64,000 nucleotides of DNA from Natranaerofaba carboxydovora (GCF_022539405.1 NZ_CP054394.1:1366501-1430500); one strand, 5' to 3'. Positions 17,689-26,419 are shown, counted from the first letter of the stretch. Notes: generated by a model from the sequence alone, not told the origin. Translations and numbers: made by a program.

Positions 17689-18033
17689 TTACTTGCTAGT
17701 AATCTTTTTAGGTAAAAATTTGCTTAATTTTTTGTACATGCTATCAGGAACTTCACTTTCTAATTCATAACTAGACAAAAAATGTGTAACTAATAATAAG
17801 AATATTAACTCATGAGAATTAAGCTGTACTTTTGGAATTTCTATATCGCTCACTAATCTTAAGCCATTACAGTTTTTGATAGGAATTCCTGCATCTTCAA
17901 TGATATTAACATCTCTTCTAATAGTTCTTTCTGATACCTCAAACTCTTCTGCCAGCTCTTGGTATGTTATTCCGGGCTTATTCCTTACAATTTCAACAAC
18001 TGACATAACTCTTAATAAGCGATCTAGTTTCAT
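17689..18033 (-). CDS. Truncated YafY-type regulator (HTH only, WYL domain missing)
   Basis: The 114 residues align throughout with the first 115 or so of the full-length regulator at 1975-2931: the same MKLDRL start, FEVSERTIRRDVNIIEDAGI in the helix-turn-helix, NCNGLRLVSDIEIPKVQL, and LLLVTHFLSSYELESEVPD. The WYL ligand domain is absent; the gene ends after PKKITSK with a proper terminator. It retains a good ribosome site (GGGGTG, five bases before ATG 18033). It may be a degenerate copy or a DNA-binding-only regulator that competes with its paralogue. Confidence 0.75.
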   Translation of the reverse strand: MKLDRLLRVMSVVEIVRNKPGITYQELAEEFEVSERTIRRDVNIIEDAGIPIKNCNGLRLVSDIEIPKVQLNSHELIFLLLVTHFLSSYELESEVPDSMYKKLSKFLPKKITSK

Positions 18034-18288
18034 ATTAACACCCCACACCCCAGTTAAAATTATTAGATTAGTTAGCTACATTATTTTAATTCTTTTCTAT
18101 ATGGTAAAATCCTCCTAGAACATCAAGTATTTTTTAAAATTTTCAAAATGATTTTATAATTAAGTTAAGTTTGACTTTTATTAATATTTGCGCAAGTTAA
18201 CACTAAAAAAGCAGGTGACTTAACATATTTTGGCGAATATATTAAAATAAAATATTTCAAAATCTAAAAAGAAAGTGTGGTGATGTTA

Positions 18289-18717
18289 ATGAATATTTTA
18301 GTTTGTACAGATGGTTCAGAACAAAGTTTTAATGCTATCAAAAAAACTGCAAAAATTGCAGAAAATTTAAAAGAAGCCACCATATCTATCCTATTTGTTT
18401 TTGACCCTGCCCCATTAAACACAGAAACTGAAGGATTATCAATCAGTAGGGTTCAAACCATTAAAAGCGAAAGAGGTCAAGAGGTACTTGAACAAGCAGA
18501 GGAGTTATTAAACAAATATAATATTAATATCGCAAACAAAATAGTTAGAGAAGGGCACCCGGTTAATGAAATTACAGATGAAGTCTCTCAAAACAATTAT
18601 GACCTAGTAGTAATTGGCAATAGAGGAATAGGTAGAATCCAGAGTATGTTTTTGGGAAGCGTGAGCAGTGCTGTCGCCCAAGAAGCCAAAACTGACGTTA
18701 TGATAGTCAAAAAGTAA
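18289..18717 (+). CDS. Universal stress protein (UspA family)
   Basis: A 142-residue single-domain Usp: the strand-1 MNILVCTDGSEQSFNAI start, and the ATP-binding signature near the C-terminus VVIGNRGIGRIQSMFLGSVSSAV (G-x2-G-x9-G-S/T). Usp proteins bind ATP and help survival in stress or growth arrest. The ATG at 18289 is chosen over the in-frame GTGs at 18277 and 18280 because GGTG lies just upstream of it. It is a stand-alone gene, transcribed away from the WYL-like gene. Confidence 0.9.
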   Translation: MNILVCTDGSEQSFNAIKKTAKIAENLKEATISILFVFDPAPLNTETEGLSISRVQTIKSERGQEVLEQAEELLNKYNINIANKIVREGHPVNEITDEVSQNNYDLVVIGNRGIGRIQSMFLGSVSSAVAQEAKTDVMIVKK

Positions 18718-18807
18718 CAGATAATGTTAGTATCCCTACTATATGTTTTGGTCAGTTGACTAATTTGTATAGGATCCTTTTCCCAGGTTATTTAGCGGAT
18801 AATACAA

Positions 18808-19761
18808 TCAATCCGCAAACTTCTGGGTAAACATAATACCGTGCCTTCCACCCTGAACAGCACCTATACCTACACGCTTAAACTCTGAACGTAGTATATT
18901 TTCTTTGTGACCGGGACTATCCATTAGTCCCTGGTGTGCCATTGGCACTGAAGGGGCAACAGCAAGGTTTTCACCTGCATAAATATAATTCACCCCACCA
19001 TCAGACATCCTATCAAAAGCTGTGACCCCTTCTGGGCCTACGTGGGAAAAATATCCCCTCTGAAACATGTCTTTAGAGTGCTTTCTTGCAACATCTCTTA
19101 ATGTTTCATCCATAACTAGTTCTTGTTGTCCTCTTTCCTCTCTTTCTTTATTTACGAGCTGAAGCATTTTTTCTTCTGCTTCTGGGTCAACTTCTGGGTT
19201 TTCAACTGTATAATTAAGCTCTATAAACTCATCCTCTGTTGTCTGAATTGTAAAAAATCCTATTGCATGTCTAAGTGGCTCTCCAAAAATATTACTTCCG
19301 ATAGTGGTGATAACAGTAGAATATTCCAAAAATTTAGGTCCAAAATGGGACTGTTCAGCCCTTTGAGAGGTAAATACCGGTACCGGCATTGAGATAAGAA
19401 GTGCAACTACAAGGGTTATTATAATCAAACCCTGTAAAAAACCAGGTATAACCCCAAGGGTTTTGTTTACAGTTGAGTCCCGCAACAGTTTTGGAACCAG
19501 TCGGTATATAAATAATGAAATTAAATTATATAAAACTGAAACCACAGCCCATATTATCAAAAAGGCTATAGCTCCTGAATAAATTTGGGAGATACCAAGC
19601 TCCTCAATAAAACTTCCCAGTGGAATATAAAAAATCAGTGCAGCTAAAACTGAAACAATAATTCCCCCAAGTTCTATTACAGAGGATATAAAACCTCTCT
19701 TTGCACCTATAACAATAAAAACTACTATGAAAGCTATAATTAATATGTCAAAAATATTCAT
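18808..19761 (-). CDS. CvpA-like membrane domain fused to a CAP/SCP domain
   Basis: A 317-residue protein. Residues 1-165 form a CvpA-type membrane region with four hydrophobic helices (IFDILIIAFIVVFIVIG, GGIIVSVLAALIFYI, AIAFLIIWAVVSVLY, LQGLIIITLVVALLI). After a linker (about 165-195) comes a CAP domain (about 195-317): LVNKEREERGQQELV, ARKHSKDMFQRGYFSHVGP, GENLAV and HKENILRSEFKRVGIG. The two CAP histidines (in HSKDM and SHVGP) and HKENI are present. The CAP part should lie outside the membrane, perhaps acting on the cell wall. The start follows AGGAG. CvpA-CAP fusions are known in Firmicutes. Confidence 0.85.
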   Translation of the reverse strand: MNIFDILIIAFIVVFIVIGAKRGFISSVIELGGIIVSVLAALIFYIPLGSFIEELGISQIYSGAIAFLIIWAVVSVLYNLISLFIYRLVPKLLRDSTVNKTLGVIPGFLQGLIIITLVVALLISMPVPVFTSQRAEQSHFGPKFLEYSTVITTIGSNIFGEPLRHAIGFFTIQTTEDEFIELNYTVENPEVDPEAEEKMLQLVNKEREERGQQELVMDETLRDVARKHSKDMFQRGYFSHVGPEGVTAFDRMSDGGVNYIYAGENLAVAPSVPMAHQGLMDSPGHKENILRSEFKRVGIGAVQGGRHGIMFTQKFAD

Positions 19762-19990
19762 TTATTATGCTCCTTTCTTGACTACAATATTATTTTAGAG
19801 CATTATTATGAACAAAATCAAATAAATTTATTATTTTCATAAATTTATTTACAAGTTTAGGGAACTGCCTTCAGATGAATATAATTCATGTTGATTATAA
19901 TTCTTAAAGAAGGATTTTAGTTGATTTATTAGAAAGTTAACTATTATATTATTAAGCTTGTATTAGATCATGTTAATGGGGGGATTTAAA

Positions 19991-21379
19991 TTGATTTATG
20001 ACTTAGTTTTGAAAAACGCCAGAATTGTAGATTATAGCAGCCAGTTAAATGATATTATGGACATTGGAATTAAAGATAATAAAATAATAGAAATAAGTAG
20101 GGATATTATAACTACCTCTAAGAATCATATTGATCTATCAGACAAAATAGTGATTCCAGGAATTATAGATGTTCACGTACATATATCTAGTTTATTAGGT
20201 GGTCCTGAAGGACACAAAATGATGGCGAAGTCTGGTGTTACTACCGCAATAGATTTTGCTGGACCATTAGAAAGTGTGATCCATTCCTTATATAACAAAG
20301 GTAGTGGACTAAATATTGGCTGCTTAGAGTCGTTAAGGCCAGGGTATAATTTGTCATCTGATGCTGACAAATCACAAGTTAAAGAAGTTATTGATGACAC
20401 TCTTAAACAGGGAGCTATGGGAATAAAAATTATGGGTGGTCACTACCCTTTGAGTAAAGAAACCACTAAGTATATATTTGAGTATTGTAATGAGAAAAAG
20501 GTTATAATCGCATTTCATGCAGGAACTCTTTCTTCTAGAAGTGATTTGAGAGGATTTAGAGAAGCTGTAGAATTAGCAGGAGATTACCGTGTTTATATCC
20601 CTCATGTAAATAGTTATTGTAGAGGGATGACAAAAGAACCTCTCGATGAATTAAAGGAATTGCTCCAAGAATTGAGCAGTAACGACAATATCATCTCCGG
20701 CTCTTACCTGGCCAAAATAAATGCAACTAGTGGTTACTGTACTAACGGAGAGCCCCTGAGTAAAGTAACACAGAACTGCCTAAAAATAGGAGGATATGAC
20801 CTAACTAAAAAGGGGTTAGAAAAAGCAATTACAGATGGCTTTGCTATGGTTAATGCTATCAAAAATGATGAAAAAATATTACTCAAAGGCGAAAATGGAG
20901 TTCAGTACTGGCTAGATAATAAGACTGATACCACTGTAAGTTTTCCCGTTAATTTGATGGATGTTGCGTATCTTTGTGCAACATCAAAAGATAAGAATGA
21001 CGAATTCATAGTCGATATGATCTCTACTGACGGTGGTGGGATTCCACGTAATGTGTCATTACATCAGGCGTTATTACTTGTTAAGTTTGGTGCTTTTAGC
21101 ATATTAGATATGGCTAATAAGATGAGTTACAAACCAGCAAAAGTTTTTGGATTTGAGAACAAAGGTTTTATCAAAGAAGGTGCTGATGCAGACTTAACAG
21201 TTATTGATTATGACAAAAACAATGCTTATATGACAATTGCTGGTGGAAATATAATCATGATTGACGGTACTGTTATTGGAGAAAAGGGTACATTATATAC
21301 TACTGATTTTTGTGATAAAGAATTTGGTAACATAAAAACATCAAAAATCGATAGAGATTCGTTCTATTTAGATGCCTAA
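19991..21379 (+). CDS. Amidohydrolase (hydantoinase / aminoacylase-like)
   Basis: A 462-residue metal-dependent hydrolase of the amidohydrolase superfamily. The N-terminal beta part (VLKNARIVDYSSQ, DKIVIPGIIDVHVHIS) supplies the HxH metal ligands; KIMGGHYPL carries a Lys in the place of the bridging carbamylated lysine; FHAGT and PHVNSYCRG supply later histidines; DGGGIP holds the catalytic Asp. The C-terminus returns to the beta domain (GFIKEGADADLTVID). Such enzymes open cyclic amides or deacylate amino acids. The start is TTG 19991, six bases after GGGGGGA; the upstream ATGs lie in or before that site. Substrate unknown. Confidence 0.8.
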   Translation: MIYDLVLKNARIVDYSSQLNDIMDIGIKDNKIIEISRDIITTSKNHIDLSDKIVIPGIIDVHVHISSLLGGPEGHKMMAKSGVTTAIDFAGPLESVIHSLYNKGSGLNIGCLESLRPGYNLSSDADKSQVKEVIDDTLKQGAMGIKIMGGHYPLSKETTKYIFEYCNEKKVIIAFHAGTLSSRSDLRGFREAVELAGDYRVYIPHVNSYCRGMTKEPLDELKELLQELSSNDNIISGSYLAKINATSGYCTNGEPLSKVTQNCLKIGGYDLTKKGLEKAITDGFAMVNAIKNDEKILLKGENGVQYWLDNKTDTTVSFPVNLMDVAYLCATSKDKNDEFIVDMISTDGGGIPRNVSLHQALLLVKFGAFSILDMANKMSYKPAKVFGFENKGFIKEGADADLTVIDYDKNNAYMTIAGGNIIMIDGTVIGEKGTLYTTDFCDKEFGNIKTSKIDRDSFYLDA

Positions 21380-21455
21380 TACACAACCAATTCTATGAGG
21401 GTTTTGTAGAGAAATGAATGAAATATTCTATAGTTTATATTAACATAGACTTGAG

Positions 21456-21743
21456 GTGATAAAAATTAATATTTTATTAATTATAATAATCTTAATTAAT
21501 ATAACAGGGTTTGTTTTAATAGGCTTAGACAAAAAAAGAGCGGTAAAAAACAAATGGAGAATACCAGAAAAAAATTTATTATTTATAGCTGTAGTTGGTG
21601 GTTCACCAGGTATTTTTATTGGCATGAAAGTATTCAGGCACAAAATTAATAGAAAAGTTTTTAAATACTTTATTCCATTTTTAATACTGCTTCACCTGTT
21701 TGTATTTAAAAAATTATTTGAATATCATGCAGGGATTTTTTAA
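21456..21743 (+). CDS. DUF1294 family membrane protein
   Basis: A 95-residue protein with two membrane segments. The family pattern is plain: FVLIGLDKKRAVKNKWRIPE (DK-x2-A...RI-E), then VGGSPGIFIGMKVFRHKINR (GG-x2-G...RHK). DUF1294 proteins are small inner-membrane proteins of unknown role. The start is awkward: the only standard start codon is GTG 21456, which lies inside the GAGGTGA ribosome-binding sequence, while an ATT at 21465 sits at ideal spacing from it. Confidence 0.8.
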   Translation: MIKINILLIIIILINITGFVLIGLDKKRAVKNKWRIPEKNLLFIAVVGGSPGIFIGMKVFRHKINRKVFKYFIPFLILLHLFVFKKLFEYHAGIF

Positions 21744-21804
21744 AAAAAATATAATTTAATTATGAAAATAATTTAACTCAAACTAAAATATGGAGGTAGA
21801 ACTT

Positions 21805-22737
21805 ATGAAAACATTAGAGCGAATCAGTAAAGTTGCAGGAGATTATTTTGCAGTGTGGGTTATTATTGTTGCTGTATTAGCTTTTTGGGCGCCAGCCTCA
21901 TTCCAGGGCATACCTGAGAGAATACCTCTTTTACTTGGAATTATTATGTTTGGTATGGGAATGACCTTAAAAACTGAAGATTTTAAAAGAGTTCTATCAC
22001 AACCTAAGTCAATCATTGTTGGAGTTATAGCTCAGTATACTATAATGAGTCTAGTTGCTTTTGCTTTAGCTACTATAATGAACCTGCCACCAGAACTTGC
22101 CGTTGGGATGGTCCTTGTTGGTACCTGTCCCGGAGGAACAGCGTCTAATGTAATGGCTTATCTTGCAAAAGGAAATGTTCCAGTTTCTGTATCTATGACT
22201 TCTATATCAACCATTCTTGCACCATTACTTACACCAATCATTACATTGGCTCTTGCAGGTCAGTGGCTTCCTGTAGCTGCTGGTGATATGTTTATTGAGA
22301 TAGTTCAAATAGTAATATTACCTATTGTGCTTGGTATTATTGTTAGAAGTTTATTCAGCAAAATTGTTGAAAAAGCTATTAAAGTCTTACCATTAATAAG
22401 TGTTCTTGCTATCGTCGCTATAGTAGGTGGTGTTGTTTCTGTAAATACAGAAGAGCTAGTTACAAGTGGCGTCTTAATTTTTCTTGCAGTTATTTTGCAT
22501 AATATTATTGGGTTATTTATTGGATATAGCATTGGTAAATTCTTTGATATAGATGAAGCATCAAGAAGAGCAATATCTATCGAAGTAGGTATGCAAAACT
22601 CTGGTCTTGCATCATCTCTTGCCATGGCTCATTTTAGCCCATTGGCTGCTTTACCAGGTGCAATTTTTAGTGTTTGGCATAATATTTCTGGTCCACTTCT
22701 TGCTACTTATTGGGCAAGAAAATCGGATAGAGAATAA
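21805..22737 (+). CDS. BASS family (bile acid:Na+ symporter-like) transporter
   Basis: A 310-residue integral membrane protein with about nine hydrophobic segments and the BASS/SBF pattern: LLGIIMFGMGMTLKTEDF, LVGTCPGGTASNVMAYLAKG with the conserved crossover Pro-Gly-Gly-Thr, and the second crossover region EVGMQNSGLASSLA. Family members use the sodium gradient to import organic anions such as bile acids, pantoate or 2-keto acids. The start is ATG 21805, seven bases after GGAGGT. It ends at a strong terminator. Substrate unknown. Confidence 0.9.
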   Translation: MKTLERISKVAGDYFAVWVIIVAVLAFWAPASFQGIPERIPLLLGIIMFGMGMTLKTEDFKRVLSQPKSIIVGVIAQYTIMSLVAFALATIMNLPPELAVGMVLVGTCPGGTASNVMAYLAKGNVPVSVSMTSISTILAPLLTPIITLALAGQWLPVAAGDMFIEIVQIVILPIVLGIIVRSLFSKIVEKAIKVLPLISVLAIVAIVGGVVSVNTEELVTSGVLIFLAVILHNIIGLFIGYSIGKFFDIDEASRRAISIEVGMQNSGLASSLAMAHFSPLAALPGAIFSVWHNISGPLLATYWARKSDRE

Positions 22738-22777
22738 GCATCTTTCATTATTTTAAGTTGTAAGATTTCAATTTGAT

Positions 22778-22820
22778 AAGGGGCTGTCCCAAAATTTGGG
22801 GTTTAGCCCCTTATTTTTTT
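22778..22820 (+). terminator. Rho-independent terminator
   Basis: AAGGGGCT / AGCCCCTT around an inner CCCAAAATTTGGG stem, followed by ATTTTTTT. It follows the BASS transporter gene. Confidence 0.9.
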
Positions 22821-22881
22821 ATGTTCTTTTAAGTTTTTTTAATAGTATCTTTGTTATTGCCTCGTTTTCATTTGAATTTAA

Positions 22882-24333
22882 TTACAAACTATCTCCAAAA
22901 TCTTCTTTAAACTTTTGATAAAGTTCATCTGGCCAATCAGTAATTGGCTTTAACCTTCCAAAGAAAAACCTTAATACCCTTGGCTCATCAACAAATTTTA
23001 GCCCGCCAATTAACTTACGATTTTCATAAAGCCAGGCAATACGATCAACTGCATACTTGATTTGAGACAGTGTAAAGACCCTTCTAGGCAAAGCTAAACG
23101 GAGAAGCTCCATATGAGCGAGAGTATCATTTCCATCTTTATCTCTTTCTTCAGATAATGTACCACGCTCCATCCCACGAACTCCGCTTACAAGATAAAGG
23201 GCAGAAGCAAGTGCGCCAGCAGGATACTTGCTTTGGGGGATATGATCAACAAATTCAATAGCATTCAAGTGACAACCTAAGCCTCCCGGTGGTGTTACAA
23301 CAGGAACTCCTTTTTTCTCTAGCTCTTCAGTCATATATTTTATGAATTTTGGTCCTTGTTCTATAATCCCTTCATCCATAGTTTCATCAAGTCCAACAAC
23401 AATTGCTTCCATTTCGCGAACTGACATACCACCATAAGTAAGAAACCCTTCATAGAGAGGAACGTATTCACGCATCTGCATATAAGCTTCTTCATCATTC
23501 ATGCACATGCCACCGCCACGGGCACAGCCAAGCTTACGAGCTGAAAAATAAATTATATCCGAAAGGTCAGAAATAGCCTTAGTTATCTCTTTTATACTCA
23601 TGTTTTTACACTTTTCTTCTCTATTTTTTATGAAATATAAGTTATCCTGTAACAAACTAGCATCTAGTACAAGTTTTAAGCCAAAATCATCACAAACTTT
23701 TCGTACTTCTTCTAAGTTTTGAAGTGAAAAAGGCTGCCCACCTATAAGATTAGCGCCAGCCTCCATCCTTACAAATGGAATTTTATCAGCACCCTTTTCT
23801 TCTATCAAATCACGTAATTTTTTAATATCCATATTGCCTTTAAATGGGTTTTCACTTTTTGCAACTAAAGCTTCATCTAAAAATAGTTCCTCTACAATGC
23901 CACCGTTAATAGTAATATGTGCTTTAGTGGTAGTGAAATGGTAATTCATAGGTATAACTGAATCCTGAAAAACGTAATTTTGAGATAATATATTTTCACA
24001 TGCTCTACCCTGGTGCATTGGCAAAAAATATTTTTTACCAAAGAGTTCTTGTATTTTGTTTTCTAATCTTGTAAATGTTTCAGACCCTGCATAACTATCA
24101 TCAGCCTGCATCATTGCTGCCTGCTGATTATCACTCATGGCATTGACTCCACTATCAGTTAGCATGTCTAAGTAGACATCGCGATTTTTTAACAAGAAAG
24201 TATTGTAGCCAGCTTCATTGATTGCATCAAAACGCTTTTCAATTGGAAGCAAATTTAGTCTTTGTACTATTCTAACTTTGTGCATTTCAAGAGGTACATT
24301 TTCCCCGTAAAAGAATTTGACATTGTCGTCCAT
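22882..24333 (-). CDS. Tyrosine phenol-lyase / tryptophanase family beta-eliminating lyase
   Basis: A 483-residue PLP enzyme of fold type I. LTDSGVNAMSDNQQAAMM, DDSYAGSETF and MHQGRACENI match the N-terminal half of tryptophanase and tyrosine phenol-lyase (TPL). YFSARKLGCARGGG holds the PLP lysine in the SAKK position. GVRGMERGTLS retains the MERG motif whose Arg (381 in Citrobacter TPL) contacts the phenol ring, whereas tryptophanase has AVEIG here. LRFFFGRL matches TPL LRFF. The expected reaction is L-tyrosine to phenol, pyruvate and ammonia, but the family is divergent around the lysine, so other beta-elimination substrates are possible. It is divergent from the AIR-synthase-like gene. Confidence 0.8.
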   Translation of the reverse strand: MDDNVKFFYGENVPLEMHKVRIVQRLNLLPIEKRFDAINEAGYNTFLLKNRDVYLDMLTDSGVNAMSDNQQAAMMQADDSYAGSETFTRLENKIQELFGKKYFLPMHQGRACENILSQNYVFQDSVIPMNYHFTTTKAHITINGGIVEELFLDEALVAKSENPFKGNMDIKKLRDLIEEKGADKIPFVRMEAGANLIGGQPFSLQNLEEVRKVCDDFGLKLVLDASLLQDNLYFIKNREEKCKNMSIKEITKAISDLSDIIYFSARKLGCARGGGMCMNDEEAYMQMREYVPLYEGFLTYGGMSVREMEAIVVGLDETMDEGIIEQGPKFIKYMTEELEKKGVPVVTPPGGLGCHLNAIEFVDHIPQSKYPAGALASALYLVSGVRGMERGTLSEERDKDGNDTLAHMELLRLALPRRVFTLSQIKYAVDRIAWLYENRKLIGGLKFVDEPRVLRFFFGRLKPITDWPDELYQKFKEDFGDSL

Positions 24334-24533
24334 TTATATTCACTCCTGTCTTAAATTATTAAATACACTGCTGAAATCATGACCAAAATTCTATAATTAT
24401 AAAGTTTTTTCCTTCTAATAAAGCAAATAAAGCAAAAATTCAGCGCATGGTTCATTAACCGGGAGGAAAAATAAAAATAATCAGCGAAATATAGCAGGGT
24501 ACATATTGATATAGACTCTAGGAGGGAAATAAA

Positions 24534-25643
24534 TTGAAAAAAATTGAAAAAGCTCTTATGCATGGTTTGTTTGTTCATTTGCACCACAATATTGATAAAG
24601 CAATTGATTTTGGTAAGTTCAAAACGCTAAATGATAAGGTGAACGAAAATTGGCCAAACGCCCTTGTAGTAGGACCCGATGCCGATGATGACGCCGCAGT
24701 GGTTGATGTTTCTGAAAAAGGGGGCCTGATTGCAGCTAAAATGGAGAGCCACTGTTCGCCTTGTGTCCCAAGACCGTATGATGGTTCTGCAACAGGTGCT
24801 GGTGGTGCTATGAGAGATGTTGTAGCAATGGGTGCTAGACCTTTATTTTTATTAGACTTCATTGGTACAAGACCCTTAGAAGATGAGGTTATTATTGGAC
24901 CCTGCGGTTTTCAGGGAAAATGCACATGTGGTAATTGCAAAGTGACCACAAGCCAGGAAAGACTTGATATAATGCTACAGGGTATTAGGGATATGTGTGA
25001 TAATATGGATGTTTTTGTTGCCGGTGGAGGGTTTTCTACATCGTTTAGTGATATAGTACCTGCAGTTGTAGTGTCCGTAATTGGAAAGTTGGTTACAGAA
25101 AAACCACTAACTAAGCCTGCCAAATCAACAGGAGACAAACTTATTATAATTGGTAAAACCGGAAACGATGGAAACGATACATTATATAGAGCTGGACTTG
25201 TAGAAGAAATGTTACCTGCCCAGGCACTTTTTGAGGAAGAAAGAGAAACCATGGAAGCTAGTTTAGCAGCTTTTAAAACAGGAAAGATAAATGCTTGTTC
25301 TGATCTTGGGGCTGCAGGTGTAGGTGCTGCAGTATGTGAATCTGCCCGTTTTGGAGGCCTTGGAGCAAAGGTAGATTTAACAAAAGTGCCGGTCAAGGTA
25401 GATAATATATCTCCTGAGGAAGTTCTGATTTGTGAAACTCAAGCTAGAATGTTAGTCCAGGTTTCACCAAACGATGTAGATGAAGTTTTAGAAGCTATTA
25501 AGTCCCAAGACAGTAATGTTGCTACAGCTGTAATTGGTGAAATGACAGATGATGAAAAGGTTGTATTTGAATACAACGGCGAAGAAGTTGCAACAATTCC
25601 AAACAATCCATCTGAGGAAACTATTGAAAAGCTAAAAGAGTAG
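24534..25643 (+). CDS. AIR-synthase/PurL-like ATP-binding protein with Cys cluster
   Basis: A 369-residue protein of the AIRS (PurM/PurL/SelD/HypE/ThiL) superfamily. Residues about 45-110 (GPDADDDAAVV, DGSATGAGGAMRDVVAMGARPL) resemble the PurL core EPYxGAATGxGGxxRDI. The C-terminal half (TGDKLIIIGKTGNDGN, ACSDLGAAGVGAAVCESA) is the AIRS_C domain. Between them lies CGFQGKCTCGNC (about residues 123-134), a four-Cys cluster not found in PurL or PurM as I know them, probably binding metal. It is not a standard purine enzyme: it is much shorter than PurL and stands alone. The start is TTG 24534, seven bases after AGGAGGG. Confidence 0.7.
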   Translation: MKKIEKALMHGLFVHLHHNIDKAIDFGKFKTLNDKVNENWPNALVVGPDADDDAAVVDVSEKGGLIAAKMESHCSPCVPRPYDGSATGAGGAMRDVVAMGARPLFLLDFIGTRPLEDEVIIGPCGFQGKCTCGNCKVTTSQERLDIMLQGIRDMCDNMDVFVAGGGFSTSFSDIVPAVVVSVIGKLVTEKPLTKPAKSTGDKLIIIGKTGNDGNDTLYRAGLVEEMLPAQALFEEERETMEASLAAFKTGKINACSDLGAAGVGAAVCESARFGGLGAKVDLTKVPVKVDNISPEEVLICETQARMLVQVSPNDVDEVLEAIKSQDSNVATAVIGEMTDDEKVVFEYNGEEVATIPNNPSEETIEKLKE

Positions 25644-25656
25644 AGCAATTATAGTA

Positions 25657-25712
25657 CAAAAAAAGGATTACCCTGCATACTTAGTACTGTTGTAGCAAGG
25701 TAATCCTTTTTT
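25657..25712. terminator. Bidirectional terminator between convergent genes
   Basis: AAAAAAAGGATTACC / GGTAATCCTTTTTT with a roughly 26-base loop. A/T runs flank both sides, so it can serve the AIRS-like gene on the plus strand and the isochorismatase-like gene on the minus strand. Confidence 0.85.
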
Positions 25713-25746
25713 ATTTTCCAAAGTTTAGTATTTAATTAAATTATAC

Positions 25747-26256
25747 TTACTTAATCAATGGAGATAGTTCTTTGAATTCCGGGGTTCCTGCTTCTTTCAT
25801 TAGATCAAAAAATACGCTTTCGGTATTAATGATTACTGCTCCCATTTCCTGCATTAAAGCTAAGCCATTGAAATAATCTTCTTTTTTCCTCGAACAGACC
25901 CCATCATTTACCACAAAAACTTGATATCCTTCTTTTAACAAATCTCTTACTGTCTGATAAACACATACATGGGTTTCCATTCCTGATACTATTATTTTCT
26001 TTTTACCATTTTCTTTTAAATAACTTAATAATTCCTCCGTACAGCTTGAAAAAGTCATTTTTTCAAACACTTTTACCTGATCAAAGTATTTTGTTACCCT
26101 TTCAACTGTTCTTCCCAGGCCTTTTGGATATTGTTCTGTAGCTATTACAGGCATGCCTAATTTGTTAGCTATCTGGGTTAATATATTAGTTTTTTCAATA
26201 ATTTGATTGCCATATTTCATTGATGGAAGTAGTTTTTCTTGAATATCGATCACCAT
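25747..26256 (-). CDS. Isochorismatase-family cysteine hydrolase
   Basis: A 169-residue hydrolase: MVIDIQEKLLP with the catalytic Asp, PVIATEQYPKGLG, FEKMTFSS with the Lys, and VSGMETHVCVYQTVRDLL with the nucleophilic Cys after the cis-peptide region. YcaC/nicotinamidase-like members hydrolyse small amides; the substrate is unknown. The family normally has 10-15 more residues at the start. These (ILYQKEESLL) exist just upstream but in frame with no start codon. The ATG with the GGAGGTGG ribosome site (26294) is one base out of frame, reads 12 codons and ends in TAATG overlapping the start used here. Confidence 0.8.
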   Translation of the reverse strand: MVIDIQEKLLPSMKYGNQIIEKTNILTQIANKLGMPVIATEQYPKGLGRTVERVTKYFDQVKVFEKMTFSSCTEELLSYLKENGKKKIIVSGMETHVCVYQTVRDLLKEGYQVFVVNDGVCSRKKEDYFNGLALMQEMGAVIINTESVFFDLMKEAGTPEFKELSPLIK

Positions 26257-26383
26257 TAGTAAAGATTCTTCTTTTTGATATAATATTTTTCCATGCTAAT
26301 AAATTCCACCTCCCCAAAATTATTTTATCTTATACTTCTTATAATTCTTATACTTCGATATTTGTTAATTAGTTCCTTTATAA

Positions 26384-26419
26384 AATAAAAAACTGTTGAA
26401 GCAAAATGCCTCAACAGTT
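26384..26419 (-). terminator. Rho-independent terminator
   Basis: AACTGTTGA / TCAACAGTT with an 11-base loop and a TTTTTTATTTTA tail on the minus strand. It starts at the stop codon of the aldehyde:ferredoxin oxidoreductase gene. Confidence 0.85.

Noticed and set aside
24575-25396. Long minus-strand frames opposite the AIRS-like gene
   Set aside because: Ser/Pro/Thr-rich translations typical of antisense frames; no ribosome sites or known domains.
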